Source: Glutamicibacter sp. PS
GTDB lineage: Bacteria > Actinomycetota > Actinomycetes > Actinomycetales > Micrococcaceae
Direction: 5' to 3'
NCBI GenBank assembly: GCA_031317595.1
Contig: JANCMB010000001.1
Coordinates: forward strand, 1-64,000
DNA length: 64,000 bases
Each line of letters opens with the position of its first letter. Positions within the stretch are counted from its first letter, which is position 1. The translations under genes were made by a program, and so were the position numbers. Shown one piece after another: positions 34,855-45,970 of the stretch. The notes beneath the pieces are model-generated. The model saw only the letters and a list, made by a program, of their open reading frames with translations, had not been told where the DNA came from and ran no database searches.

Positions 34855-34911
34855 TGACGCATCAATTATATATTGACATACTGAGGTCCACAACTTCGTT
34901 GACGCGTCATG
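34855..34911 (+). promoter_or_regulatory. Promoter with two MarR-type operators
   Basis: TTGACG (34855-34860) and CATACT (34878-34883) are spaced 17 bp and form a good promoter for the rightward gene. A near-palindrome TTGACGCATCAA (34855-34866) covers the -35 element, and a related palindrome TGACGCGTCA (34901-34910) lies just downstream of the start region. Two sites of the same type flanking a promoter suggest cooperative repression. Confidence 0.65.
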
Positions 34912-34951
34912 AGTTCTGGCGTGTCTGAGCGCGCTACGCGGGAGGCATCAC

Positions 34952-36067
34952 ATGGGTGAACAGTATTCAACCAAGGGTAGCTATGTAACGGGTGGGGAAT
35001 TCACTCGAGATACAAATTATATCCAAGACAGGATCGTTGCCGTTCCCGACGAGATGGCATCGGCCAGCGAGCCATTGGAAGGCTCGATTGGCCATCCGGA
35101 TGCGAAGATGGCTCCCGACGCACGGGCGTGGCTGGTGGAGGCTGGACGTTATCGACTAGTGGCCGCTCGTGCCTGCCCGTGGGCTAACCGCACGCTGATT
35201 GTGCGACGCTTGCTGGGGTTGGAGGATGCAATTTCCCTCGGACTGCCGGGCCCGACGCACGATGCCCGTAGTTGGACTTTCGACCTGGACCCGGATGGAC
35301 GGGACCCGGTGCTGGGGACCGAACGACTGCAAGAGAACTACTTCAAGCGCTTCGCCGACTACCCTCGAGGGATTACCGTGCCGGCCATTGTCGACATTCC
35401 TAGCGGCGCCGTGGTGACCAACGACTACCCGCAGATCACTTGGGATATGTCGATACAGTGGCGAGAGTTTCATCGAGCAGGCGCGCCGGATCTGATTCAG
35501 CGCGAGACCTTGGACGAGATGCTGCCGCTGATCAAGATGATCTTCACCGAGGTCAATAACGGGGTGTATCGGGCAGGATTCGCCGGGAATCAAGAGGCCT
35601 ACGATCAGGCCTATGACCGGCTCTTTGCGGCGCTGGATGTGCTGGAAGAACGGCTGTCTACGCGGCGGTTCCTCATGGGGGACGCGATCAGCGAGGCCGA
35701 CGTGCGGCTATTTACGACGCTTGTGCGTTTCGACCCGGTCTACCACGGCCACTTCAAAACCAACCGCAACAAGCTGATCGAAATGCCTAACCTTTGGGGC
35801 TACGCGCGAGATCTCTTCCAGACCCCGGGGTTTGGCGACACCATTGATTTTGAGCAGATTAAGCAGCACTACTACATGGTCCATGAGGACATTAATCCGA
35901 CGCAGATTGTGCCGAAGGGCCCGGAGCTGAGTCAGTGGCTCGACGCTCATGACCGTGCCGAGCTGGCCGACGGATCGCCTTTCGGAGCCGGTTGCGCACC
36001 TGAGCCCGTGCGTGAAGCCGAGCGAGTGGCCGCCGGTCACAATCCGCTGTACCCGTTGCAGGGGTAA
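34952..36067 (+). CDS. Glutathionyl-hydroquinone reductase-like (YqjG/ECM4) protein
   Basis: The 371-residue protein is a Xi-class glutathione-transferase homologue. The catalytic Cys75 sits in ARACPWANR, with conserved TNDYPQITWDMS and NNGVYRAGFA further on and an all-helical C-terminal half. In bacteria with glutathione such enzymes remove glutathione from quinones. Actinobacteria usually use mycothiol, so a mycothiol adduct is the likely substrate here, by inference. GGGAGG lies 6 nt before the ATG. The divergent MarR regulator and the operators fit induction by quinone stress. Confidence 0.82.
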   Translation: MGEQYSTKGSYVTGGEFTRDTNYIQDRIVAVPDEMASASEPLEGSIGHPDAKMAPDARAWLVEAGRYRLVAARACPWANRTLIVRRLLGLEDAISLGLPGPTHDARSWTFDLDPDGRDPVLGTERLQENYFKRFADYPRGITVPAIVDIPSGAVVTNDYPQITWDMSIQWREFHRAGAPDLIQRETLDEMLPLIKMIFTEVNNGVYRAGFAGNQEAYDQAYDRLFAALDVLEERLSTRRFLMGDAISEADVRLFTTLVRFDPVYHGHFKTNRNKLIEMPNLWGYARDLFQTPGFGDTIDFEQIKQHYYMVHEDINPTQIVPKGPELSQWLDAHDRAELADGSPFGAGCAPEPVREAERVAAGHNPLYPLQG

Positions 36068-36079
36068 CGGGGCGCAGCG

Positions 36080-37750
36080 CTAAAAGGGCGGTTTTTCATC
36101 CGGCGGTGCGTCTTCATCGTTGAGGGCCGGCAGGTCCGCGTCCTCGGGCGGGTATTCGCTGGCGGGGTAGCTGGGCGCATTGGGGTGCCACACCCAGTTG
36201 CGTCGCCAGCGTTGCTCGGGATCGCGTTCGGGTGATTCGAGCACGTAGGGGATGCCGTCGAAATATCGGATCCGATAGTGCCCGGCGTGATAACCGGTGT
36301 GGTCACCTTTGCAATTTAGGGTTGCGTTGGAAACATTGGTCTGGCCACCTTCGATCCAGGGTGTGCGATGGTTGACCTCGCAACGGTGGGCGGGCATGGT
36401 GCAGCCGGGGCGGATGCAGCCGCCGTCTCGGGCGACCACCGCGCGCGTTTGCGCCTTGGTGAAGAGCCTTCGTCGTCGGCCCATATCCAATACCTCGCCC
36501 TTGGAGCCTAGAATCATCGGGATAATTCCGCCGATGGCGGCGCTCCTACGCAATTCCGTGGCCGAAATGCGTTGGCCGTGGGCGGTGAGTCCGGCCTGAT
36601 CGGTGCGGGCGCGCAACGCGTCGTAATCGATGGTGACGATTAAATCGATCATGCCTGGAAGGGGAAGTTCCGGCTCGACGGTGCCATCGGTGCTAGTCGG
36701 AGCTGCGGGGTCGTTGAAGGTGCTCGGGGCAGAATCGTCCGATGGTGCTTCGGTACTAAAGCGGCGCCGCACGATGTGCATGACCGTGCGGAGCAGGCGG
36801 CGGGCGCGCTCGGCTGCCGGGTCTCGGTCCCGCTCATCGGCCCCGGAGAGATCGTTGAAGGGATCGGTGGCGCCGGAGCTGCAGCTGCCCTCTCGGTTGG
36901 CGGTGAGCGCCGGGTTCACGAGCCGGTCGGCGAGCGTGCAGAGGAATTCGTGGTCGATGGTGGTGCAGGTCAGCTCCCACACATGGCCGTAGGGGCCGAG
37001 CCCGCGATAGCGCAGGCCGGCGCACCGTTCGTGCACGGCCCCGCGTTCGGGAAGGTTGGGCGTGCTTAGGTCCTGGGCGATCGCTTTGAGTTGAGAGTTG
37101 ACTGCGCCCTGTCCTTGGGGCAGGGTTTGCGCCACCTTTTCCTCGGCCTCGCGGCGGGCGGTGGGCTGCAGCTGGAGGCGTTCGAGTTTGGCGGCGGCTT
37201 TAAGCAGTGTGGCGGGGTTGTGCGCCTCCGGGGTGGCGAAGCGCTGGCCGAGTTCACCGAAACTGGCCGGATGGTCGCTGTCGCCGACGAGCTGACGGTG
37301 CCCGCGCACAAGTGTTTTCGCCTCATGGTCGGTGATATCGCAGAGCGAGGAAATGAGCTCGACGGGGCCGCGAAAGCGCGGTTTGGCTGTGCTGGCGATC
37401 GGCCGGGCGTCGGGCAAGGTCAATCCGTCGGCCAGCTGTGCGCCATGGAGCGTGGACAGGCTTTCCAGAGCCTCAGCGCGTAGCCGGTGGGCGTCGTGCC
37501 GGTCCATGGCGCCGGCGGCGCGAACCTTGGCGCGCAGGGCGTTGCGGGATAGATCCTCGCCGAGCTTCAGCAGCACGGCGGCGGTGAGCGCCTCGAGGTG
37601 GGCGTCGTCGAACTCATCGAGTAGCGCACTGGTGGCCGCCTGGAGCGCACCGAGTAGCCGCAGCTGGGCGGTGACCTCGTCGTCCCCGGGTTGGGGTGTC
37701 AGGTTCGCCGCCGCCGCGGAGAGGATGGCGGTGCTACGCGATGAGTGCAT
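36080..37750 (-). CDS. DUF222/HNH endonuclease domain protein
   Basis: The 556-residue protein has a long helical DUF222 region (about 20-300) and a C-terminal HNH nuclease domain with zinc-type cysteines GCIRPGC, EVNHRTPW, an Asn in NVSNATLNC and a final His in GDHTGYH. Families of such proteins are abundant and multi-copy in Micrococcales; some are mobile or 13E12-type repeat proteins. Their biological role is not established. The start at 37750 (MHSSRS) has no ribosome site and may be leaderless; the frame to 37942 overlaps the RNase HI gene and is rejected. Confidence 0.75.
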   Translation of the reverse strand: MHSSRSTAILSAAAANLTPQPGDDEVTAQLRLLGALQAATSALLDEFDDAHLEALTAAVLLKLGEDLSRNALRAKVRAAGAMDRHDAHRLRAEALESLSTLHGAQLADGLTLPDARPIASTAKPRFRGPVELISSLCDITDHEAKTLVRGHRQLVGDSDHPASFGELGQRFATPEAHNPATLLKAAAKLERLQLQPTARREAEEKVAQTLPQGQGAVNSQLKAIAQDLSTPNLPERGAVHERCAGLRYRGLGPYGHVWELTCTTIDHEFLCTLADRLVNPALTANREGSCSSGATDPFNDLSGADERDRDPAAERARRLLRTVMHIVRRRFSTEAPSDDSAPSTFNDPAAPTSTDGTVEPELPLPGMIDLIVTIDYDALRARTDQAGLTAHGQRISATELRRSAAIGGIIPMILGSKGEVLDMGRRRRLFTKAQTRAVVARDGGCIRPGCTMPAHRCEVNHRTPWIEGGQTNVSNATLNCKGDHTGYHAGHYRIRYFDGIPYVLESPERDPEQRWRRNWVWHPNAPSYPASEYPPEDADLPALNDEDAPPDEKPPF

Positions 37751-37834
37751 GCCGGTAGTGTGCGCCGCCGCTGGCGCGCGCGGGCACGCGTTGCGCGATC
37801 TGTGGACAAGCGCGCGACGTGGCAGGATAAAAAC

Positions 37835-38770
37835 ATGACGATTATTGCTGCGGCGGATGGATCGGCGCTGGGCAACCCCGGCCCCGCGGGCTGGGCCTGG
37901 TACATCGACGAGGACAATTGGGGCGCCGGTGGCTGGGACCACGGGACGAACAATATGGGTGAGTTGCAGGCGGTGCTGGAACTCCTGCGGGCCACCGCGC
38001 GCCAGCCGGAGCAGCCGCTACGTATTCTCTGCGACTCGCAGTACGCCATTAATTGCATCACCAAGTGGATGCCGGGCTGGAAGAAGCGCGGGTGGAAAAA
38101 AGCCGACGGCAAGCCGGTGCTGAACCAAGATATCTTGCGTGAGCTGGATGCGGCGTTGGTCGGGCGCGACTACAGTTTCGAGTGGGTGAAGGGCCATGCC
38201 GGGCATGAGCTGAACGAGGCGGCCGACGAGCGGGCGCGCGCGGCGGCCACGGCGCACCAGTTGGGGGTCGCCCCGGAACCCGGGCCGGGGTTTCGCGGCG
38301 GCGGGGCGGCGAGCGGCGAGCCGGCGCGGGAAGTGGACGCCGTGGCGGAGGAGCCGGATCCGGGTCCGGTGGCCGCGGCGCAGCCGGTGACCTCGGCCGA
38401 GGCGACGGCGATCGTGTATGAACTTGAACTGGCGATGCTCGACGAGCAGGTGCGGGCGAACACCGAGGAACTGCTGGCCTTTTTGCACCCGGGCTATCAG
38501 GAAATCAGCCGGGACGGCTCGCTGCTGGATGTCGCCACCTTGCGCGGTCATTTAGCCGGCGGGGGACAACTGCCGGCGGTCGGGCAGATCCAGTTGCTCG
38601 CGCTGCAGGAACCGGCGGTCGATACCGTGCTGGTGGCCTACCGGATGCGGCCGACCGGCGCCCAGCAGGTGCTGGTGGTCTCCTCCTGGTGGCAGCGCAC
38701 CGCCGCGGGCTGGAAGCTACGCTTCCGCCAAGAAACCGTTGAATCTCTCACCGTGAAGGACGCCCATTAA
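37835..38770 (+). CDS. Ribonuclease HI fused to a DUF4440/NTF2-like domain
   Basis: The 311-residue protein begins with an RNase HI domain (about 1-140) whose metal-binding residues are in place: Asp8, Glu43, Asp67 and Asp131, with His121 in the KGHAG loop. It should cut RNA in RNA-DNA hybrids. After an Ala/Pro-rich linker, residues of about 205-305 form a DUF4440/SnoaL-like (NTF2-fold) domain of unknown use. AGGA is about 8 nt upstream of the ATG. The stop overlaps the next start by 1 bp (TAATG), giving coupling to the serine hydrolase. Confidence 0.8.
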   Translation: MTIIAAADGSALGNPGPAGWAWYIDEDNWGAGGWDHGTNNMGELQAVLELLRATARQPEQPLRILCDSQYAINCITKWMPGWKKRGWKKADGKPVLNQDILRELDAALVGRDYSFEWVKGHAGHELNEAADERARAAATAHQLGVAPEPGPGFRGGGAASGEPAREVDAVAEEPDPGPVAAAQPVTSAEATAIVYELELAMLDEQVRANTEELLAFLHPGYQEISRDGSLLDVATLRGHLAGGGQLPAVGQIQLLALQEPAVDTVLVAYRMRPTGAQQVLVVSSWWQRTAAGWKLRFRQETVESLTVKDAH

Positions 38771-39915
38771 TGAGTGCCCCAGATTTTTCCGCGCTGACCC
38801 AGTTACTGCAGCAGCGCGCCGCCGAGGAGCCGGGCTATTCCGCGCAGCTGGCCGTGTACTACGGCGGGGAGCTGATGGTGGACACCAGCGTCGGCGAGCA
38901 CCTCGCCGGAGACGGGATGACCTGCGTGTTTTCCTGCACCAAGGGGATCGGCGCGCTGGTGATCGGGTTGCTGGTACAGGACGGGCTGATCGACCCGCAG
39001 GCGCCGATGAGTAACTACTGGCCGGAGTTTGCCGCCGCGGGGAAGGGGGCGTTGAGCGTCGGGCAGGTGCTCAGCCATCAGGCCGGGCTGCTCGGGGTGC
39101 CCGGTGGGTTGCCGACTCAGACGCTGCTGGATTCGGCGGCGCATGCCAGAATCCTGGCCGAGTTGCCGCCGCTGTGGCCGCTGGGGCAGGGCACGCTGGG
39201 CTATCACGCGATCACCATGGGTGTGCTCATGGAGGAGCTGGTGCGCCGGGTGACCGGTCAGGAGCTGGCCGAGGTTTATGAGCGGAGGATCCGTCGCCCG
39301 CTCGGGGTGGATGTGTACCTGGGCAATGAGCCGGCCGGGCGTTACCGCGAGGTGTTGCCCGCGCAGCCGACGCCCGGGTTCAGTGAGCTGGACGGGTTCG
39401 TCGACCCCTTTGCCCCCGCCGGGCTCGCGGTGAATTCGGCCTCCGGTTTCGAGGTGGAGGCCGGGCGGGTGTTCAGTTGGGAGCAGATCGCCAATTCCCC
39501 GCGGGTGCGTGCCGCGGCGCCGACCTCGATGGGTGCGGTGGGTACCGCGCGCGGGCTGGCCGGGGTGTATGCCGCCTCCTTCGGTCCGGTGCCCTCGTTG
39601 GGGGTGCGGGTCCCGTTGTTCACCGAGGACACCTGGACGCAGGTTTCGCGGGAGCAGTCCCATGGGCAGGACCGCTGCAATGGATTGACGAAGTCCTTCG
39701 CGCTGGGCTTTGCCAAGCCCCATGCGCAGGACGATTTCGGTTCGGTGTTTGCCTATGGGCACGCCGGGGCGAACTCGTCGTTATCTTTTGCCGACCCGGT
39801 GCACCGGCTGGGCTTTGCCTACCTGCCGGCCTACGCCGAGTCGCAGCGCCCGGTCTCGACCGGGGTGGTGCTCTCGAAGTTGGCGCGTGCGGCGGTGCTG
39901 AGCGCCCGCGCCTAA
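38770..39915 (+). CDS. Serine hydrolase of the beta-lactamase family (EstB/class C-like)
   Basis: The 381-residue protein has the class C-like active site: SxxK at residues 55-58 (SCTK), the Tyr145 motif in GYHA and a late GHAGANSS stretch in place of the K-S-G box. It lacks a signal peptide, so it is a cytoplasmic esterase or peptidase rather than a secreted beta-lactamase. It is coupled by TAATG to the RNase HI fusion and followed by a lipase-like gene 36 bp on. Confidence 0.8.
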   Translation: MSAPDFSALTQLLQQRAAEEPGYSAQLAVYYGGELMVDTSVGEHLAGDGMTCVFSCTKGIGALVIGLLVQDGLIDPQAPMSNYWPEFAAAGKGALSVGQVLSHQAGLLGVPGGLPTQTLLDSAAHARILAELPPLWPLGQGTLGYHAITMGVLMEELVRRVTGQELAEVYERRIRRPLGVDVYLGNEPAGRYREVLPAQPTPGFSELDGFVDPFAPAGLAVNSASGFEVEAGRVFSWEQIANSPRVRAAAPTSMGAVGTARGLAGVYAASFGPVPSLGVRVPLFTEDTWTQVSREQSHGQDRCNGLTKSFALGFAKPHAQDDFGSVFAYGHAGANSSLSFADPVHRLGFAYLPAYAESQRPVSTGVVLSKLARAAVLSARA

Positions 39916-39951
39916 GGTCTTTGGTTCGTTCTCAACAGGAAGCAGGTACAG

Positions 39952-40734
39952 GTGGTACAGAAATTTGTGGCGCTGGGCGATTCGTTCACCGAGGGCGTGG
40001 GCGATGTTGACCTCGAACGGCCGAATCAGGTGCGCGGGTGGGCGGACCGGGTGGCCGAGGTGCTCTGCGCCGAGGGTGACTGGCAGTACGCAAATCTGGC
40101 GGTGCGCGGGAAGAAGATCGGCCAGGTAATTAACCAGCAGCTCGATGCGGCGCTGGCGTTGCGCCCGGATGTGGTGACCCTGTATGCCGGGGGCAACGAT
40201 ATTCTGCGCCCGAGCGTGGATATGGATGCGCTGCTCGGTGGCTACGCCGGGATGGTGCGCCGGTTGCGCGCCTGCGGGGCGCAGGTGGTGCTGTTCACCG
40301 GTTTCGACACGGTCGACTCGCCGCTGTTCTCGAAGACCCGGCCGCGCACCGCGGTGTACAACGAGCTGGTGCGCGCGATGGCCGACGACTATGGGGCGCT
40401 GCTGGCGGATTACTGGCGCTGGCGCGAATTTTCGGACCTGCGCTACTGGGCGGTGGATCGGTTGCACATGAACGAGGCCGGGCACACGTTAATGGCGCAG
40501 AAGGTGCTGGGGGTGTTGGCGCAGGCCGGGATCGTCGCCCCCGAGCTGCCCGGGCGGATTCAGCCGCCTCAGCTGGCCGAGCCGGCGGTGAATACCCGCG
40601 GGCAGCGGTTGCGCGAGGACCTGGGTTGGGCGCGCGAACATTTGGTGCCGTGGGTGCAGCGGCGGTTGCGCGGAACCTCCTCGGGGGACCGGCTCGGCGC
40701 CCGCTACCCGGAGTATGTTCGCCTGTCCGGATAG
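39952..40734 (+). CDS. SGNH/GDSL-family hydrolase
   Basis: The 260-residue protein starts with a GTG and immediately shows the GDSFTEG block with nucleophile Ser11, then block III GGNDIL, and ends the catalytic core with DRLHMNEAGH, which supplies the Asp and His. It lacks a secretion signal and is probably a cytoplasmic esterase or acyl hydrolase. The next feature downstream is the glycine riboswitch, so this gene ends the preceding operon. Confidence 0.82.
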   Translation: MVQKFVALGDSFTEGVGDVDLERPNQVRGWADRVAEVLCAEGDWQYANLAVRGKKIGQVINQQLDAALALRPDVVTLYAGGNDILRPSVDMDALLGGYAGMVRRLRACGAQVVLFTGFDTVDSPLFSKTRPRTAVYNELVRAMADDYGALLADYWRWREFSDLRYWAVDRLHMNEAGHTLMAQKVLGVLAQAGIVAPELPGRIQPPQLAEPAVNTRGQRLREDLGWAREHLVPWVQRRLRGTSSGDRLGARYPEYVRLSG

Positions 40735-40822
40735 CGAAACCCGTGCTTGGCGTGCGGGTGCGGTGAGCGGTATCATAGCTGTTGGTGGCGCACCCCATGG
40801 GAGCGCCGCGACGCCTTCGACG

Positions 40823-41010
40823 GATGGCGGGAGAGTCCCGTTCACGCCATGGATGGGCGCCGAAGGAGCAATTTCCTCCCCAGGGAAACTCTCAGGCCCC
40901 CGTACCGCCATCACGAGGCAACTCTGGAAAGTAGCCGGTTTGCCCCGGCTCACCGAAGGTGCAAGTAACCGGTATCGTCTTCCGGGTACGTAAAACTCTC
41001 AGGTTGTGCA
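40823..41010 (+). promoter_or_regulatory. Tandem glycine riboswitch upstream of gcvP
   Basis: Two aptamers follow each other. The first is closed by GATGGCGG (40823-40830) and CCGCCATC (40905-40912) and contains GGGAGAGTCCC, GCGCCGAAGGAGCAA and AAACTCTCAGG. The second, from about 40913, repeats the core: CACCGAAGGTGCAAGTAA and AAACTCTCAGG. These are the hallmark sequences of the gcvT glycine riboswitch. It controls the glycine cleavage genes and normally turns them on when glycine is high. The adjacent GGGGAGGGAAAG (from about 41017) lies where the expression platform should be. Confidence 0.93.
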
Positions 41011-41079
41011 ACAGGGTGGGGAGGGAAAGACCTTCCTTTGGCATATGCCATGACCGATCCACCGGAGTTTTTCGCCACC

Positions 41080-43932
<2,853 letters not shown>

Positions 43933-43940
43933 GAATCGCC

Positions 43941-45056
43941 ATGACAGAGATTAAGCACACCGCGTTGCATGCCAAGCACGCAGAACTGGGCGCCTCCTTC
44001 ACCGACTTTGGCGGCTGGGACATGCCGCTGAAGTATGGTTCGGAGCTGGCCGAACACAAGGCCGTGCGCAGCACCGCGGGCATTTTCGACCTCTCGCATA
44101 TGGGCGAGGTGTACGTCAGCGGCCCCCAGGCCGCCACCGCGCTGAACACCGCGCTGGCCGGTAATTTCGAACCGATGAAGGTCGGCAAGGCCAAGTACTC
44201 GCTGATCCTCAACGAGCGTGGCACCATCGTCGACGACCTGATCGTGTACCGCCTCGGCGAGGAACGCTACCTGGTGGTGCCCAACGCGGGGAACGCCGTG
44301 CGTGTCGCCGCCGCGCTGGCCGAACGTTGCGCGGGCTTCGACGTGGAGGTGGACGACGCCTCGGCGCGCACCTCGATGATCGCCGTGCAGGGCCCGAAGG
44401 CCGAGGCCATCGTGCGCGAGCTGGCCGCCGACGAGGCGACCGCCACCGCGGTTCGAGACCTGAAATATTACGCGGCCGTCGAATTGACCCTCGGCGGACT
44501 GCCGGTGACCCTGGCCCGCACCGGATACACCGGTGAGGACGGCTTCGAGCTGATCGTGCCGAACGAGCTGGCCGAATCCCTCTGGGAGAAGCTCAGCGCC
44601 GCCGGTGCCGAGCACGAGCTGTTGCCCTGCGGTCTGGCCTGCCGTGACTCGCTACGCCTGGAGGCGGGGATGCCGTTGTACGGCAATGAACTCTCCGAGG
44701 AGCGCACCCCTTTCGACGCCGGCTTTGGTCCGGTAGTTTCCTTCAAGAAGGAGGAAGACTTCGTCGGACGCCAGGCACTGGAACCGCTGCGCGAGCAGAC
44801 TCCGGCCCGCAAGTTGGTGGGCCTGAAGGGTCTGGGTAAGCGTGCCGGCCGCGGCGGGTACCCGGTGGTGCACGAAGGTTCGGTCATTGGTGAGATCACC
44901 AGCGGTCAGCCCTCGCCGACCTTGGGCTACCCGGTGGCCCTGGCCTACGTCGACGCCGAATTTGCCGAAGTTGGCACGCAGCTCGAGGTTGAGCTGCGCG
45001 GTAAGACGCTGCCATTTGTCGTTGTCGAACTGCCGTTCTACACGCGCTCCAAGTAA
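43941..45056 (+). CDS. gcvT: Aminomethyltransferase, T protein of the glycine cleavage system
   Basis: The 371-residue protein transfers the methylene group from aminomethyl-lipoyl-GcvH to tetrahydrofolate, releasing ammonia. Recognisable parts are FGGWDMPLKYGS near the start, HMGEVYVSG, the folate-binding ARTGYTGEDGFEL in the middle and GLACRDSLRLEAGMPLYG. It starts 8 bp after gcvP with AGGA in the gap, so the two are one operon. Confidence 0.93.
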   Translation: MTEIKHTALHAKHAELGASFTDFGGWDMPLKYGSELAEHKAVRSTAGIFDLSHMGEVYVSGPQAATALNTALAGNFEPMKVGKAKYSLILNERGTIVDDLIVYRLGEERYLVVPNAGNAVRVAAALAERCAGFDVEVDDASARTSMIAVQGPKAEAIVRELAADEATATAVRDLKYYAAVELTLGGLPVTLARTGYTGEDGFELIVPNELAESLWEKLSAAGAEHELLPCGLACRDSLRLEAGMPLYGNELSEERTPFDAGFGPVVSFKKEEDFVGRQALEPLREQTPARKLVGLKGLGKRAGRGGYPVVHEGSVIGEITSGQPSPTLGYPVALAYVDAEFAEVGTQLEVELRGKTLPFVVVELPFYTRSK

Positions 45057-45115
45057 CGTTAATGAAGACGGGATGCTGATGCATCCTGCAAATTCCCTTG
45101 GGAGAGGAATACATC

Positions 45116-45496
45116 GTGAGTAAAGTTCTTTCGTCATTGCGCTACTCGGTAGAGCACGAGTGGCTGGATGCCGCTTCCCCGGCCAAGATCGGCATCACCC
45201 AGATTGCTGCCGACGCCCTGGGCGACGTCGTGTACGTCGACCTCCCGGAAGTTGGTAGCGAGGTTACCGCCGGTGACACCTGCGGTGAGGTCGAGTCCAC
45301 CAAGTCGGTTTCCGACCTGTACTCGCCGGTCTCCGGCACCGTGGTGGAGATCAACCAGGAAGCCATCGACAACCCAGCCCTGCTGAACGAGGACCCCTAC
45401 GGCGCCGGCTGGCTGTTCACCGTTGAGGTGTCCGAGGAAGGCCCGCTGCTTTCGGCAGCCGACTACGCGAGCGCGAACGGTGGAAACGTAGAGTAA
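45116..45496 (+). CDS. gcvH: Lipoyl carrier H protein of the glycine cleavage system
   Basis: The 126-residue protein has the lipoylation site Lys63 in [12 protein letters not shown] and the normal H-protein length. It shuttles the aminomethyl group between GcvP, GcvT and lipoamide dehydrogenase. The GTG at 45116 is chosen because AGAGGA lies about 8 nt upstream and because it gives the standard N-terminus. Its stop shares one base with the start of the glyA remnant (TAATG), the arrangement of an originally coupled gene. Confidence 0.93.
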   Translation: MSKVLSSLRYSVEHEWLDAASPAKIGITQIAADALGDVVYVDLPEVGSEVTAGDTCGEVESTKSVSDLYSPVSGTVVEINQEAIDNPALLNEDPYGAGWLFTVEVSEEGPLLSAADYASANGGNVE

Positions 45497-45848
45497 TGAG
45501 CAACAAGACTTTTGAATCTCTTGCCCCGGCGTCGTTGACGCAGTCCTTGGCGGAGTTGGATCCGGAGGTGGCGGCTCGTATTGATGCGGAGCTGGCACGT
45601 CTCGTAATGCGGTGCCGAATGATCCGCGTCCGCCGATGGTGACTTCGGGGTTGCGGATTGGTACGCCGGCGTTGGCGACGCGTGGGTTCTCTGAGGAGGC
45701 GTTTGCGGAGGTTGCTGAGGTGATTGCGCAGGCGTTGATTGCTGGTGCTGAGGGTGATGAGTCGGTGTTGGTGGGGTTGCGTGAGCGTGTGGAGGCTTTG
45801 GCTGCTGCGCATCCGCTGTACCCAGAACTGACAAAGGTATCCGAATAG
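45496..45848 (+). pseudogene. glyA: Internally deleted serine hydroxymethyltransferase (glyA) remnant
   Basis: From the ATG at 45496 the first 35 codons encode a normal GlyA N-terminus (ending [14 protein letters not shown]). At about 45600 the sequence jumps, in another frame, to the GlyA C-terminus: [20 protein letters not shown], then TPALATRGF and on to the TAG at 45848. About 300 or more codons between are missing, including the whole PLP-binding core, and the junction is out of frame, so translation from 45496 stops at 45642. The enzyme interconverts glycine and serine. A functional copy is presumably elsewhere. The break could also be an assembly collapse, which cannot be excluded from the window. 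Confidence 0.85.
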
Positions 45849-45866
45849 CTTCGGCCTAAAACGTTG

Positions 45867-45907
45867 CAAGGGCCCGGAGCAGTCACCAACCACTGCCCGG
45901 GCCCTTG
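45867..45907 (+). terminator. Terminator after the gcv-glyA remnant
   Basis: CAAGGGCCCGGAGCAGT (45867-45883) pairs with ACTGCCCGGGCCCTTG (45892-45907) with one bulged base. It separates the gcv operon from sdaA, which should therefore have its own promoter in 45908-45970. Confidence 0.8.
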
Positions 45908-45970
45908 AGCTACCTCCATGTTCAAAATGAGCATGGAGCTAACCACACATAGTTCTAAGGAAGTGCCGTC

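Noticed and set aside
45914..45938. CTCCATG/CATGGAG inverted repeat before sdaA
   Set aside because: Only 7 bp with an 11-nt loop and no flanking support; could be chance and was not called as an operator.
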